A stretch of 64,000 nucleotides of DNA from Cololabis saira. Lineage: Eukaryota > Chordata > Actinopteri > Beloniformes > Belonidae. The stretch is taken from NCBI RefSeq assembly GCF_033807715.1, contig NC_084601.1:2117001-2181000 (forward strand), read 5' to 3'. The notes beneath the pieces were generated by a model that saw only the letters and a list, made by a program, of their open reading frames with translations, did no database searches and was not told the origin of the DNA. Position 1 is the first letter of the stretch. The number at the start of each line of letters is the position of its first letter. Shown here in pieces: positions 18,560 through 31,210 of the stretch. Both the position numbers and the translations under genes were made by a program.

Positions 18560-20809
18560 CCATATTCTTCCGTATAAACTTCGGCGCGTAACTAGTCCCA
18601 CAGCTTTGAGAAAACGCGAAAAGTAAAAACGTAGAAACGTGCGACTTAATCGGGAATCGATTGGTATGACTTTTATTAGCGATTGGCGTGCACGTTTTTG
18701 CGCAACGTGCACAAACGTGCGCTTTTTGCCCCATCCGGAACGCATTGCGTGAACTTTGGGGCCTCACCACTCGCATACCGTTACTCGAAAAATTCTGAAC
18801 CGATTTAGAAAGTTGTAGGCCCTGAATTTAACTACAGTCCTGTGGATTTTCAGAACGATGGCACGAATAGTTTTTGCACGAAGTGCAAAAACATTTCCAA
18901 ATTTCCAAACTAATGGGGAAGATTTTCCCATGCATTTCAATGGCGCCATTCAAAGCGGATGGGAAAATGTTGAGAAAAAAAAGACAAAATTCACCTTTTT
19001 TCCGAGTCACGTATCTTTCTCATACTTGGACGTAGAAACGTCATTCAAACTTCAAAACGGAGGAAAACTTCTCTTCTCCCTCTAAACCCCAGACTGTTTT
19101 TTCCTAAAATGTACACTTTTCAAGATATGAGCCCTCAAGCGAGGACTGGAAATCACTTTTTTGTCAAATCTTCAGTGCGGTTCTATTTGATCAGAGTGCG
19201 AGAGACTTTGAAAAAATGACCATAATTTTTATTTGTAACTTGAGCTCACGGCCGAACCGTAAAAGCTAGAAAGATAATCTTTGGTCAGAATGTAGACATA
19301 GATGTTGAGATTCAAATAATGTGACTTTGACAGGCGTGGTGTGCACAAAATTTGAACGGGGGAGCCAAGAGTCACGCCAAATCCTGCCTCTGTCTCCATT
19401 GACTCTAATGTTAAAATAAGTTTTCTTCAAAAAAATCTCATTTTTGTTTTCGAATTGCCGTTACTAACACATTTTAAGGAATATCTGAATAAAATTAAGA
19501 TTGTCAGAATCTTCCGGGTTCTGTCTCTCTCACGATGTCTTTGTTTTTCTGCTAGGAGCTACAGTTTGATTACAAGGTGAAGTTATTTGAGGCTTGTCAA
19601 ATCCGAAGAACTAGCTGAGTCATTCCAATACAATATACACTACCATACTTCCGGGTCATGTGACCCAGAACTAGTCACATGACCCACTCAATGCAGACTT
19701 CATAATACTTTACCTTGGATAATGGAGGAATCTGAACCCTGACCTTTTGACCTTACATGATCCCCAGTCCTGCTGGGGACAGGTTCATGGGATATATATG
19801 TATATTATTATTATTATACATATAAATATTTACATTTGTATATTATATATACATATTAGCCCCGCCCCTTCTTGTGATTGGCCGATACGTTATAGTCCAA
19901 TATCTTTTGAATGGTTTGACATAGAGACTCACGGGTGGTATCAAATGACTAAGTATCGAGCCCCTGACACTCATTGGTGCAAATTAACCCCGCCCCTTCT
20001 TCTGATTGGCTGATACGTTAAAGTCCAATATCTTTTGAATGGTTTGACATACAGAGACATGGGTGGTGTCAAATGACTAAGTATCGAGTCCCTGACCCTC
20101 ATTGGTGCAAATTAGCCACGCCCCTTCTTGTGATTGGCTGATACGTTAAAGTCCAATATCTTTTGAATGGTTTGACATACAGAGACATGGGTGGTGTCAA
20201 ATGACTAAGTATCGAGTCCCTGACCCTCATTGGTGCAAATTAGCCCCGCCCCTTCTTCTGATTGGCTGATACGTTAAAGTCCAATATCTTTTGAATGGTT
20301 TGACATACAGAGACATGGGTGGTGTCAAATGACTAAGTATGGAGTCCCTCACCCTCATTGGTGCAAATTAGCCACGCCCCTTCTTCTGATTGGCCGATAC
20401 GTTATAGTCCAATATCTTTTGAATGGTTTGACATACAGAGACATGGGTGGTGTCAAATGACCAAGTATCGAGTCCCTGACCCTCATTGGTGCAAATTAGC
20501 CACGCCCCTTCTTCTGATTGGCTGATACGTTAAAGTCCAATATCTTTTGAATGGTTTGACATACAGAGACATGGGTGGTGTCAAATGACTAAGTATGGAG
20601 TCCCTGACCCTCATTGGTGCAAATTAGCCACGCCCCTTCTTCTGATTGGCCGATACGTTATAGTCCAATATCTTTTGAATGGTTTGACATAGAGAGTCAT
20701 GGGTGGTGTCAAATGACCAAGTATCGAGTCCTTGACCTTCATGGGTGCATCCCGCGATCATCCGGCAGTAGTCCGTGGCACTTCAAAATTTCCCGGGAAT
20801 TTTGTCTAG
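18560..20809 (+). mobile_element. A7, short-form A element
   Basis: Body duplicates A5 (+4,867), but the first ~200 bp differ (CCATATTCTTCCGTATAAAC, AGTCCCACAG, CGTGCGACTTAATC) and instead match A10. The A7 head is therefore a mosaic. CTAG at 20806-20809. Confidence 0.75.
19856..20747 (+). repeat. 128-bp tandem array of A7, seven units
   Basis: Units start at 19856, 19984, 20112, 20240, 20368, 20496 and 20624, matching the A5 array unit for unit, including the rare CCCTCACCCTC. Confidence 0.95.
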
Positions 20810-20811
20810 TT

Positions 20812-21041
20812 AGTGCCACGGCTGCGCCACGTGGCACGCCTCCTCCATTGAGATGCGCAAGCTCAATGGAGGAGGAGTGCCTCGTGCGCAGCACGAGGCA
20901 CTAATACTATTGCTCAGGCTTATTTATTAGTGCCACGGCTGCGCCACGTGGCACGCCTCCTCCATTGAGATGCGCAAGCTCAATGGAGGAGGAGTGCCTC
21001 GTGCGCAGCACGAGGCACTAATACTATTGCTCAGGCTTATT
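20812..21041 (+). repeat. H array, two units
   Basis: Units at 20812 and 20929, near-identical GCACGCC variants separated by TTATTT. The corresponding place after A5 has one unit, so H copy number changed after the 4.87-kb duplication. Confidence 0.9.
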
Positions 21042-21053
21042 ATTTATTATTAT

Positions 21054-23296
21054 TCCATATTCTTCCGTATGAACTTCGGCGCGTAACTAGTTGCGCAGCT
21101 TTGAGAAAACTCAAAAAGTAAAAACGTAGAAACGTGCGACTTAATCGGGACTTCATGGGAATGACTTTTATTAGGGATTGGCGTGCACGTTTTTGCGCAA
21201 CGTGCACAAACGTGCGCTTTTTGCCCCATCGTGAACGCATTGCGTGAACTTTGGGGCCTCACCACTCGCACACCGTTACTCGAAAAATTATGAACCGATT
21301 TAGAAAGTTGTAGGCCCTGAATTTAACTACAGTCCTGTGGATTTTCAGAACGATGGCACGAATAGTTTTTGCACGAAGTGCAAAAACATTTCCAAATTTC
21401 CAAACTAATGGGGACCATGTATTTGTATGGGGCAGCATTTCACACTGTGTGTGGGATGAGGTTAAAAAAAAAAAAATCACCTTTTTTCTGAGTCACCTAT
21501 CTTTCTCATACTTGCACGTAGAAACGTCATTCAAACTTCAAAACGGAGGAAAACTTCTCTTCTCTCTCTAAACCCCAGACTGTTTTTTCCTAAAATGTAC
21601 ACTTTTCAAGATATGAGCCCTCAAGCGAGGACTGGAAATCACTTTTTTGTCAAATCTTCAGTGCGGTTCTAATTGATCAGAGTGCGAGAGACTTTGAAAA
21701 AATGACCATAATTTTTATTTGTAACTTGAGCTCACGGCCGAACCGTAAAAGCTAGAAAGATAATCTTTGGTCAGAATGTAGACATAGATGTTGAGATTCA
21801 AATAATGTGACTTTGACAGGCGTGGTGTGCACAAAATTTGAACGGGGGAGCCAAGAGTCACGCCAAATCCTGCCTCTGTCTCCATTGACTCTAATGTTAA
21901 ATGAAGTTTTCTTCAAAAAAATCTCATTTTTGTTTTCGAATTGCCGTTACTAACACATTTTAAGGAATATCTGAATAAAATTAAGATTGTCAGAATCTTC
22001 CGGGTTCTGTCTCTCTCACGATGTCTTTGTTTTTCTGCTAGGAGCTACAGTTTGATTACAAGGTGAAGTTATTTGAGGCTTGTCAAATCCGAAGAACTAG
22101 CTGAGTCATTCCAATACAATATACACTACCATACTTCCGGGTCATGTGACCCAGAACTGGTCACATGACCCACTCAATGCAGACTTCATAATACTTTACC
22201 TTGGATAATGGAGGAATCTGAACCCTGACCTTTTGACCTTACATGATCCCCAGTCCTGCTGGGGACAGGTTCATGGGATATATATGTATATTATTATTAT
22301 TATACATATAAATATTTACATTTGTATATTATATATACATATTAGCCCCGCCCCTTCTTCTGATTGGCCGATACGTTATAGTCCAATATCTTTTGAATGG
22401 TTTGACATAGAGACTCACGGGTGGTATCAAATGACTAAGTATCGAGCCCCTGACCCTCATTGGTGCAAATTAGCCACGCCCCTTCTTCTGATTGGCCGAT
22501 ACGTTATAGTCCAATATCTTTTGAATGGTTTGACATACAGAGACATGGGTGGTGTCAAATGACTAAGTATCGAGTCCCTGACCCTCATTGGTGCAAATTA
22601 GCCACGCCCCTTCTTCTGATTGGCCGATACGTTATAGTCCAATATCTTTTGAATGGTTTGACATACAGAGACATGGGTGGTGTCAAATGACTAAGTATCG
22701 AGTCCCCGACCCTCATTGGTGCAAATTAGCCACGCCCCTTCTTCTGATTTGCCGATACGTTAAAGTCCAATATCTTTTGAATGGTTTGACATACAGAGAC
22801 ATGTGTGGTGTCAAATGACTAAGTATGGAGTCCCTGACCCTCATTGGTGCAAATTAGCCACACCCCTTCTTCTGATTGGCCGATACGTTATAGTCCAATA
22901 TCTTTTGAATGGTTTGACATACAGAGACATGTGTGGTGTCAAATGACTAAGTATGGAGTCCCTGACCCTCATTGGTGCAAATTAGCCCCGCCCCTTCTTC
23001 TGATTGGCCGATACGTTATAGTCCAATATCTTTTGAATGGTTTGACATACAGAGACATGGGTGGTGTCAAATGACCAAGTATCGAGTCCCTGACCCTCAT
23101 TGGTGCAAATTAGCCACGCCCCTTCTTCTGATTGGCTGATACGTTAAAGTCCAATATCTTTTGAATGGTTTGACATACAGAGACATGGGTGGTGTCAAAT
23201 GACTAAGTATCAAGTCCTTGACCTTCATGGGTGCATCCCGCGATCATCCGGCAGTAGTCCGTGGCACTTCAAAATTTCCCGGGAATTTTGGTCTAG
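21054..23296 (+). mobile_element. A8, short-form A element
   Basis: Head begins CCATATTCTTCCGTATGAAC and has the GGGACTTCATGGGAATG variant shared with A2. Cassettes: GGGGCAGCATTTCACACTG, CTTCAGTGCGG and M-box. The M-box inverted repeat (22139-22170 region) has ACTGGTCACATG, which lengthens the stem to 13 bp. CTAG at 23293-23296. No H unit follows. Confidence 0.75.
22342..23235 (+). repeat. 128-bp tandem array of A8, seven units
   Basis: Units start at 22342, 22470, 22598, 22726, 22854, 22982 and 23110. Private changes ACATGTGTGGTG and CTGATTTGCCG appear here; the latter also occurs in the last unit of A17. Confidence 0.95.
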
Positions 23297-23312
23297 TTTA
23301 TTTATTATTATT

Positions 23313-25674
23313 CCATATTCTTCCGTATAAACTTCGGCGCGTAACTAGTTGCGCAGCTTTGAGAAAACTCAAAAAGTAAAAACGTAGAAACGTGCGCCTT
23401 AATCGGGAATCAATTGGTATGACTTTTATAAGCGATTGGCGTGCACGTTTTTGCGCAACGTGCACAAACGTGCGCTTTTTGCCCCATCCGGAACGCATTG
23501 CGTGAACTTTGGGGCCTCACCACTCGCATACCGTTACTCGAAAAATTCTGAACCGATTTAGAAAGTTGTAGGCCCTGAATTTAACTACATTCCTGTGGAT
23601 TTTCAGAACGATGGCACGAATAGTTTTTGCACGAAGTGCAAAAACATTTCCAAATTTCCAAACTAATGGGGACCATGTATTTGTATGGGGCAGCATTTCA
23701 CACTGTGTGTGGGATGAGGTTAAAAAAAAAAAAATCACCTTTTTTCTGAGTCACCTATCTTTCTCATACTTGCACGTAGAAAGGTCATTCAAACTTCAAA
23801 ACGGAGGAAAACTTCTCTTCTCTCTCTAAACCCCGGACTGTTTTTTCCTAAAATGTACACTTTTCAAGATATGAGCGCTCAAGCGAGGACTGGAAATCAC
23901 TTTTTTGTCAAATCTTCAGTGCGGTTCTAATTGATCAGAGTGCGAGAGACTTTAAAAAAATGATCATAATTTTTATTTGTAACTCGACCTCACGGCCAAA
24001 CCGTAAAAGGTAGACAGATCATTTTTGGTCAGAATATAGACATAGGTTTTGTGATTCATAAAATGTGACTTTGACAGGCGTGGTGTGCACAAAATTTGAA
24101 CGGGGAGACTAACAGCCATGCCAAATCCTGTCTTTCTCTCCATTGACTCCCATAATAAATAACGTTTTCTTCAAAAAAATCTCATTTTTGTTTTCGAATT
24201 GCCGTTACTAACACATTTTAAGGAATATCTGAATAAAATTAAGATTGTCAGAATCTTGCGGGTTCTGTCTCTCTCACGATGTCTTTGTTTTTCTGCTAGG
24301 AGCTACAGTTTGATTACAAGGTGAAGTTATTTGAGGCTTGTCAAATCCGAAGAACTAGCTGAGTCATTCCAATACAATATACACTACCATACTTCCGGGT
24401 CATGTGACCCAGAACTAGTCACATGACCCACTCAATGCAGACTTCATAATACTTTACCTTGGATAATGGAGGAATCTGAACCCTGACCTTACATGATCCC
24501 CAGTCCTGCTGGGGACAGGTTCATGGGATATATATGTATATTATTATTATTATACATATAAATATTTACATTTGTATATTATATATACATATTAGCCCCG
24601 CCCCTTCTTCTGATTGGCCGATACGTTATAGTCCAATATCTTTTGAATGGTTTGACATAAAGAGTCACGGGTGGTGTCAAATGACTAAGTATCGAGCCCC
24701 TGACCCTCATTGGTGCAAATTAGCCCCGCCCCTTCTTCTGATTGGCCGATACGTTATAGTCCAATATCTTTTGAATGGTTTGACATAAAGAGTCACGGGT
24801 GGTGTCAAATGACTAAGTATCGAGCCCCTGACCCTCATTGGTGCAAATTAGCCCCGCCCCTTCTTCTGATTGGCCGATACCTTATAGTCCAATATCTTTT
24901 GAATGGTTTGACATAGAGAGACATGGGTGGTGTCAAATGACTAAGTATCGAGTCCCTGACCCTCATTGGTGCAAATTAGCCCCGCCCCTTCTTCTGATTG
25001 GCTGATACGTTAAAGTCCAATATCTTTTGAATGGTTTGACATACAGAGACATGGGTGGTGTCAAATGACTAAGTATGGAGTCCCTGACCCTCATTGGTGC
25101 AAATTAGCCACGCCCCTTCTTCTGATTGGCCGATACGTTATAGTCCAATATCTTTTGAATGGTTTGACATACAGAGACATGGGTGGTGTCAAATGACTAA
25201 GTATCGAGTCCCTGACCCTCATTGGTGCAAATTAGCCCCGCCCCTTCTTCTGATTGGCTGATACGTTAAAGTCCAATATCTTTTGAATGGTTTGACATAC
25301 AGAGACATGGGTGGTGTCAAATGACTAAGTATGGAGTCCCTGACCCTCATTGGTGCAAATTAGCCACGCCCCTTCTTCTGATTGGCCGATACGTTATAGT
25401 CCAATATCTTTTGAATGGTTTGACATACAGAGACATGGGTGGTGTCAAATGACCAAGTATCGAGTCCCTGACCCTCATTGGTGCAAATTAGCCACGCCCC
25501 TTCTTCTGATTGGCCGATACGTTATAGTCCAATATCTTTTGAATGGTTTGACATAGAGAGTCATGGGTGGTGTCAAATGACTAAGTATCGAGTCCTTGAC
25601 CTTCATGGGTGCATCCCGCGATCATCCGGCAGTAGTCCGTGGCACTTCAAAATTTCCCGGGAATTTTGGTCTAG
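23313..25674 (+). mobile_element. A9, short-form A element
   Basis: Near-identical to A6 at +7,237, including the array and the following H unit. The left breakpoint falls in the TTTATTATTATT tract at 23297-23312; the right one lies inside the A10 head near 26,010. CTAG at 25671-25674. Confidence 0.75.
24592..25613 (+). repeat. 128-bp tandem array of A9, eight units
   Basis: Units start at 24592, 24720, 24848, 24976, 25104, 25232, 25360 and 25488. Identical in unit order to A6. Confidence 0.95.
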
Positions 25675-25676
25675 TT

Positions 25677-25789
25677 AGTGCCACGGCTGCGCCACGTGGC
25701 ACTCCTCCTCCATTGAGATGCGCAAGCTCAATGGAGGAGGAGTGCCTCGTGCGCAGCACGAGGCACTCTTACTATTGCTCAGGCTTATT
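25677..25789 (+). repeat. H unit (single)
   Basis: Duplicate of the unit at 18440 (+7,237), with perfect stem 2. Confidence 0.9.
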
Positions 25790-25796
25790 ATTTATT

Positions 25797-28175
25797 CCAT
25801 ATTCTTCCGTATAAACTTCGGCGCGTAACTAGTCCCACAGCTTTGAGAAAACGCGAAAAGTAAAAACGTAGAAACGTGCGACTTAATCGGGAATCGATTG
25901 GTATGACTTTTATTAGCGATTGGCGTGCACGTTTTTGCGCAACGTGCACAAACGTGCGCTTTTTGCCCCATCCGGAACGCATTGCGTGAACTTTGGGGCC
26001 TCACCACTCGCACACCGTTACTCGAAAAATTCTGAACCAATTTAGAAAGTTGTAGGCCCTGAATTTAACTACAGTCCTGTGGATTTTCAGAACGATGGCA
26101 AGAATAGTTTTTGCACGAAGTGCAAAAACATTTCCAAATTTCCAAACTAATGGGGAAGATTTTCCCATGCATTTCAATGGCGCCATTATAAGCGGATGGG
26201 AAAATGTTGAGAAAAAAAAGACAAAATTCACCTTTTTTCTGAGTCACCTATCTTTCTCATACTTGCACGTAGAAAGGTCATTCAAACTTCAAAACGGAGG
26301 AAAACTTCTCTTCTCTCTCCAAACCCCGGACTGTTTTTTCCTAAAATGTACACTTTTCAAGATATGAGCGCTCAAGCGAGGACTGGAAATCACTTTTTTG
26401 TCAAATCTACAGTGCGGTTCTAATTGATCAGAGTGCGAGAGACTTTAAAAAAATGATCATAATTTTTATTTGTAACTCGACCTCACGGCCAAACCGTAAA
26501 AGGTAGACAGATCATTTTTGGTCAGAATATAGACATAGGTGTTGTGATTTATAAAATGTGACTTTGACAGGCGTGGTGTGCACAAAATTTGACCGGGGGG
26601 CCCAACAGACACGCCAAATCCTGTCTTTCTCTCCATTGACTCCCATGTTAAATAACGTTTTCTTCAAAAAAATCTCATTTTTGTTTTCGAATTGCCGTTA
26701 CTAACACATTTTAAGGAATATCTGAATAAAATTAAGATTGTCAGAATCTTCCGGGTTCTGTCTCTCTCACGATGTCTTTGTTTTTCTGCTAGGAGCTACA
26801 GTTTGATTACAAGGTGAAGTTATTTGAGGCTTGTCAAATCCGAAGAACTAGCTGAGTCATTCCAATACAATATACACTACCATACTTCCGGGTCATGTGA
26901 CCCAGAACTAGTCACATGACCCACTCAATGCAGACTTCATAATACTTTACCTTGGATAATGGAGGAATGTGAACCCTGACCTTTTGACCTTACATGATCC
27001 CCAGTCCTGCTGGGGACAGGTTCATGGGATATATATGTATATTATTATTATTATACATATAAATATTTACATTTGTATATTATATATACATATTAGCCCC
27101 GCCCCTTCTTCTGATTGGCCGATACGTTATAGTCCAATATCTTTTGAATGGTTTGACATAGAGACTCACGGGTGGTATCAAATGACTAAGTATCGAGCCC
27201 CTGACCCTCATTGGTGCAAATTAGCCCCGCCCCTTCTTCTGATTGGCTGATACGTTAAAGTCCAATATCTTTTGAATGGTTTGACATACAGAGACATGGG
27301 TGGTGTCAAATGACTAAGTATCGAGTCCCTGACCCTCATTGGTGCAAATTAGCCACGCCCCTTCTTCTGATTGGCCGATACGTTATAGTCCAATATCTTT
27401 TGAATGGTTTGACATACAGAGACATGGGTGGTGTCAAATGACTAAGTATCGAGTCCCTGACCCTCATTGGTGCAAATTAGCCACGCCCCTTCTTCTGATT
27501 GGCTGATACGTTAAAGTCCAATATCTTTTGAATGGTTTGACATACAGAGACATGGGTGGTGTCAAATGACTAAGTATCGAGTCCCTGACCCTCATTGGTG
27601 CAAATTAGCCCCGCCCCTTCTTCTGATTGGCTGATACGTTAAAGTCCAATATCTTTTGAATGGTTTGACATACAGAGACATGGGTGGTGTCAAATGACTA
27701 AGTATGGAGTCCCTGACCCTCATTGGTGCAAATTAGCCACGCCCCTTCTTCTGATTGGCCGATACGTTATAGTCCAATATCTTTTGAATGGTTTGACATA
27801 CAGAGACATGGGTGGTGTCAAATGACCAAGTATCGAGTCCCTGACCCTCATTGGTGCAAATTAGCCACGCCCCTTCTTCTGATTGGCTGATACGTTAAAG
27901 TCCAATATCTTTTGAATGGTTTGACATACAGAGACATGGGTGGTGTCAAATGACTAAGTATCGAGTCCCTGACCCTCATTGGTGCAAATTAGCCACGCCC
28001 CTTCTTCTGATTGGCCGATACGTTATAGTCCAATATCTTTTGAATGGTTTGACATAGAGAGTCATGGGTGGTGTCAAATGACCAAGTATCGAGTCCTTGA
28101 CCTTCATGGGTGCATCCCGCGATCATCCGGCAGTAGTCCGTGGCACTTCAAAATTTCCCGGGAATTTTGGTCTAG
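25797..28175 (+). mobile_element. A10, short-form A element
   Basis: The first ~210 bp equal A7. After that the copy diverges (CTGAACCAATTTAG, GCGCCATTATAAGCGG as in A13, CAAATCTACAGTGCGG). M-box cassette. CTAG at 28172-28175. Confidence 0.75.
27093..28114 (+). repeat. 128-bp tandem array of A10, eight units
   Basis: Units start at 27093, 27221, 27349, 27477, 27605, 27733, 27861 and 27989. The first unit has GAGACTCACGGGTGGTATC, a first-unit variant shared with A5, A7, A8 and A13. Confidence 0.95.
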
Positions 28176-28177
28176 TT

Positions 28178-28290
28178 AGTGCCACGGCTGCGCCACGTGG
28201 CACGCCTCCTCCATTGAGCTGCGCAAGCATAATGGAGGAGGAGTGCCTCGTGCGCAGCACGAGGCACTCATACTATTGCTCAGGCTTATT
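28178..28290 (+). repeat. H unit (single, stem 2 damaged)
   Basis: Reads GAGCTGCGCAAGCATAATGG, breaking the top of stem 2. It joins A11 directly (GGCTTATT|CCATATTC) with no extra TTA repeats, which gives the cleanest H-to-A junction in the window. Confidence 0.9.
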
Positions 28291-29517
28291 CCATATTCTT
28301 CCGTAAAAACTTTGGCGCGTAACTAGTCCCGCAGCTTTGAGAAAACGCGAAAAGTAAAAACGTAGAAACGTGCGCCTTAATCGGGAATCGAGTGGTATGA
28401 CTTTTATTAGCGATTGGCGTGCACGTTTTTGCGCAACGTGCACAAACGTGCGCTTTTTGCCCCATCCGGAACGCATTGCGTGAACTTTGGGGCCTCACCA
28501 CTCGCACACCGTTACTCGAAAAACTCTGAACCGATTTAGAAAGTTGTAGGCCCTGAATTTAACTACAGTCCTGTGGATTTTCAGAACGATGGCACGAATA
28601 GTTTTTGCACGAAGTGCAAAAACATTTCCAAATTTCCAAACTAATGGGGAGATTTTCCCATGTAAGTGAATGGGGCAGAATGTAACACTGGGGATGGGAG
28701 GAGGTTGGAAAAACTCCAAATTCACCTTTTTTCTGAGTCACGTATCTTTCTCATACTTGCACGTAGAAACCTCATTCAAATTTCAAAACGGAGGAAAACT
28801 TCTCTTCTCTCTCCAAACCCGAAACTGTTTTTTCCTAAAATGTACACTTTTCAAGATATGAGCCCTCAAGCGAGGACTGGAAATCACTTTTTTGTCAAAT
28901 CTTCAGTGCGGTTCTAATTGATCAGAGTGGGGAAAGATTAAAAAAATGAACATAAATTTTATTTGTAACTCGAGCTCACGGGCAAACCGTAAAAGGTAGA
29001 CAGATAATTTTTGGTCAGAATATAGACATAGGTGTTGTGATTCATAAAATGTGACTTTGATAGGCGTGGTGTGCACAAAATTTTAACGGCGGAGCCAACA
29101 GACACGCCAAATCCTGTCTCTCTCTTCATTGACTCCCATGTTAAAAAACATTTTCTTAAAAAAAATCTCATTTTTGTTTTTGAATTGCCGTTACTAACAC
29201 ATTTTAAGGAATATCTGTATGAAAATAACATTTAGATAATCTGGTAGGTTCTCTGTTTCTCAAAATGTTTTCGTTTTTCTGCTAAGAGCTACGGTTTGAG
29301 CGCAAATGGGAGTGATTTCAGGTTTGTCACAACCGAAAATCCAGCTGAGTCATTCCCGCTCCCTCTGTATCAGGTTCTTGTTGCCCCTAGCAACCAGAGC
29401 TCAGCTGTTGACTGATTAGACTGACCCAGAACTGGTCACATGACTCACTCAGTACAGACTTCATAGTATAACCTGGAAAATGGAGAAATCTTAACCCTGA
29501 CCTTTTAACCTTAGATG

Positions 29518-29518
<1 letters not shown>

Positions 29519-29549
<31 letters not shown>
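29519..29549 (+). repeat. (AC)n microsatellite in A11
   Basis: About 31 bases of AC ending ATTACACATG, after which only one and a half units of the 39-bp repeat remain (29556-29606). Confidence 0.95.
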
Positions 29550-29550
<1 letters not shown>

Positions 29551-29606
29551 TACACATGTTATTATGGGATGGTAGGTGTTTATTATGGGATGGTAGTGTT
29601 ATTGGT

Positions 29607-30920
29607 GTTAGCGGTCCCGTTAGCGGTTCTGTTAGCGGCCCTGTTAGCGATCCCGTTAGCGGTCCCGTTAGCGGTCCAGTTAGCGATCCCGTTAGCGGTC
29701 CAGTTAGCGACCCCGTTAGCGGTCCCGTTAGCAATCCCGTTAGCGGTCCCGTTAGCGGTCGTTAGCGATCCTGTTAGCGATCCCGTTAGCGGCTTGGTTA
29801 GCGATCCCGTTAGCGGCTCGGTTAGCGGTCCCGTTAGCGGTCCCGTTAGCGGTTCAGTTAGCGATTCCGTTAGCGATCCCGTTAGCGGTCCAGTTAGCGA
29901 TCCCGTTAGCGATCCCGTTAGCGGTGCAGTTAGCGATCCCGTTAGCGGTCCAGTTAGCGACCCCGTTAGCGGTCCCGTTAGCGGTTCCGCTAGCGGTTGT
30001 TAGCGATCCCGTTAGCGGTCCCGTTAGCGGTTCTGTTAGCGGTTCTGTTAGCGGTCCTGTTAGCGGTTCCGTTAGCGGTTGTTAGCGGTCCCGTTAGCGA
30101 TCCCATTAGCGGCTCGGTTAGCGATCCCGTTAGCGGCTCGGTTAGCGGTCCCGTTAGCGGTCCCGTTAGCGGTTCAGTTAGCGATTCCGTTAGCGATCCC
30201 GTTAGCGGTCCCGTTAGCGGTCCAGTTAGCGATCCCGTTAGCGGTCCAGTTAGCGACCCCGTTAGCGGTCCCGTTAGCAATCCCATTAGCGGTCCCGTTA
30301 GCGGTTCCGCTAGCGGTTGTTAGCGGTCCCGTTAGCGATCCCATTAGCGGCTCGGTTAGCGGTCCCGTTAGCGATCCCGTTAGCGGTCCCGTTAGCGGTT
30401 CCATTAGCGATCCCATTAGTGGTCCCGTTAGCGGTTCCGTTAGCGGTTGTTAGCGGCTCGGTTAGCGATCCCGTTAGCGGCTCGGTTAGCGGTCCCGTTA
30501 GCGGTCCCGTTAGCGGTTCAGTTAGCGATTCCGTTAGCGATCCCGTTAGCGGTCCCGTTAGCGGTCCAGTTAGCGATCCCGTTAGCGGTCCAGTTAGCGA
30601 CCCCGTTAGCGGTCCCGTTAGCAATCCCATTAGCGGTCCCGTTAGCGGTTCCGCTAGCGGTTGTTAGCGGTCCCGTTAGCGATCCCATTAGCGGCTCGGT
30701 TAGCGGTCCCGTTAGCGATCCCGTTAGCGGTCCCGTTAGCGGTTCCATTAGCGATCCCATTAGTGGTCCCGTTAGCGGTTCCGTTAGCGGTTGTTAGCGG
30801 CTCGGTTAGCGATCCCGTTAGCGGCTCGGTTAGCGGTCCCGTTAGCGGTCCCGTTAGCGATCCCGCTAGCGATCCCGTTAGCGGTTCAGTTAGCGGTTTT
30901 GTTAGTGGTTCTATTAGCCT
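29607..30920 (+). repeat. 12-bp minisatellite of A11 with 344-bp higher-order repeat
   Basis: Ten-bp punctuation units put new phase starts at 29997, 30079, 30317, 30447, 30661 and 30791. Spacings are 82, 238, 130, 214 and 130. The 130+214 pair repeats, so 30317-30660 and 30661 onward are a 344-bp higher-order duplication. Confidence 0.95.
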
Positions 30921-31087
30921 ATTATATATTTTCTGTAATAACTTTTGAATGGTTTGACATAGAGAGTCATGGGTGGTGTCATTGGAATCTGTATCGAGTC
31001 CTTGACCTTCATGGGTGCAAATAAGCCCCGCGATCATCCGGCAGTAGTCCGTGGCACTTCAAAATTTCCCGGGAATTTTGTCTAGTT

Positions 31088-31200
31088 AGTGCCACGGCTG
31101 CGCCACGTGGCACTCCTCCTCCATTGAGCTGCGCAAGCTCAATGGAGGCGGAGTGCCTCGTGCGCAGCACGAGGCACTCATACTATTGCTCAGGCTTATT
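31088..31200 (+). repeat. H unit (single)
   Basis: CTGCGCAAG loop variant. One substitution in stem 2 (GGAGGCGGAGTGCC) has no matching change in the other arm. Confidence 0.9.
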
Positions 31201-31210
31201 ATTATTATTA

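Larger units (their letters stand above)
28291..31085 (+). mobile_element. A11, long-form A element
   Basis: Has a third version of the mid-head cassette (CCCATGTAAGTGAATGGGG ... GGAAAAACTCC, 28657-28720), not seen elsewhere here. It has a short AC tract, only remnants of the 39-bp array and a large 12-bp array. The tail unit is TTCTGTAATAACTTTTGAATG. CTAG at 31082-31085. Confidence 0.75.
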
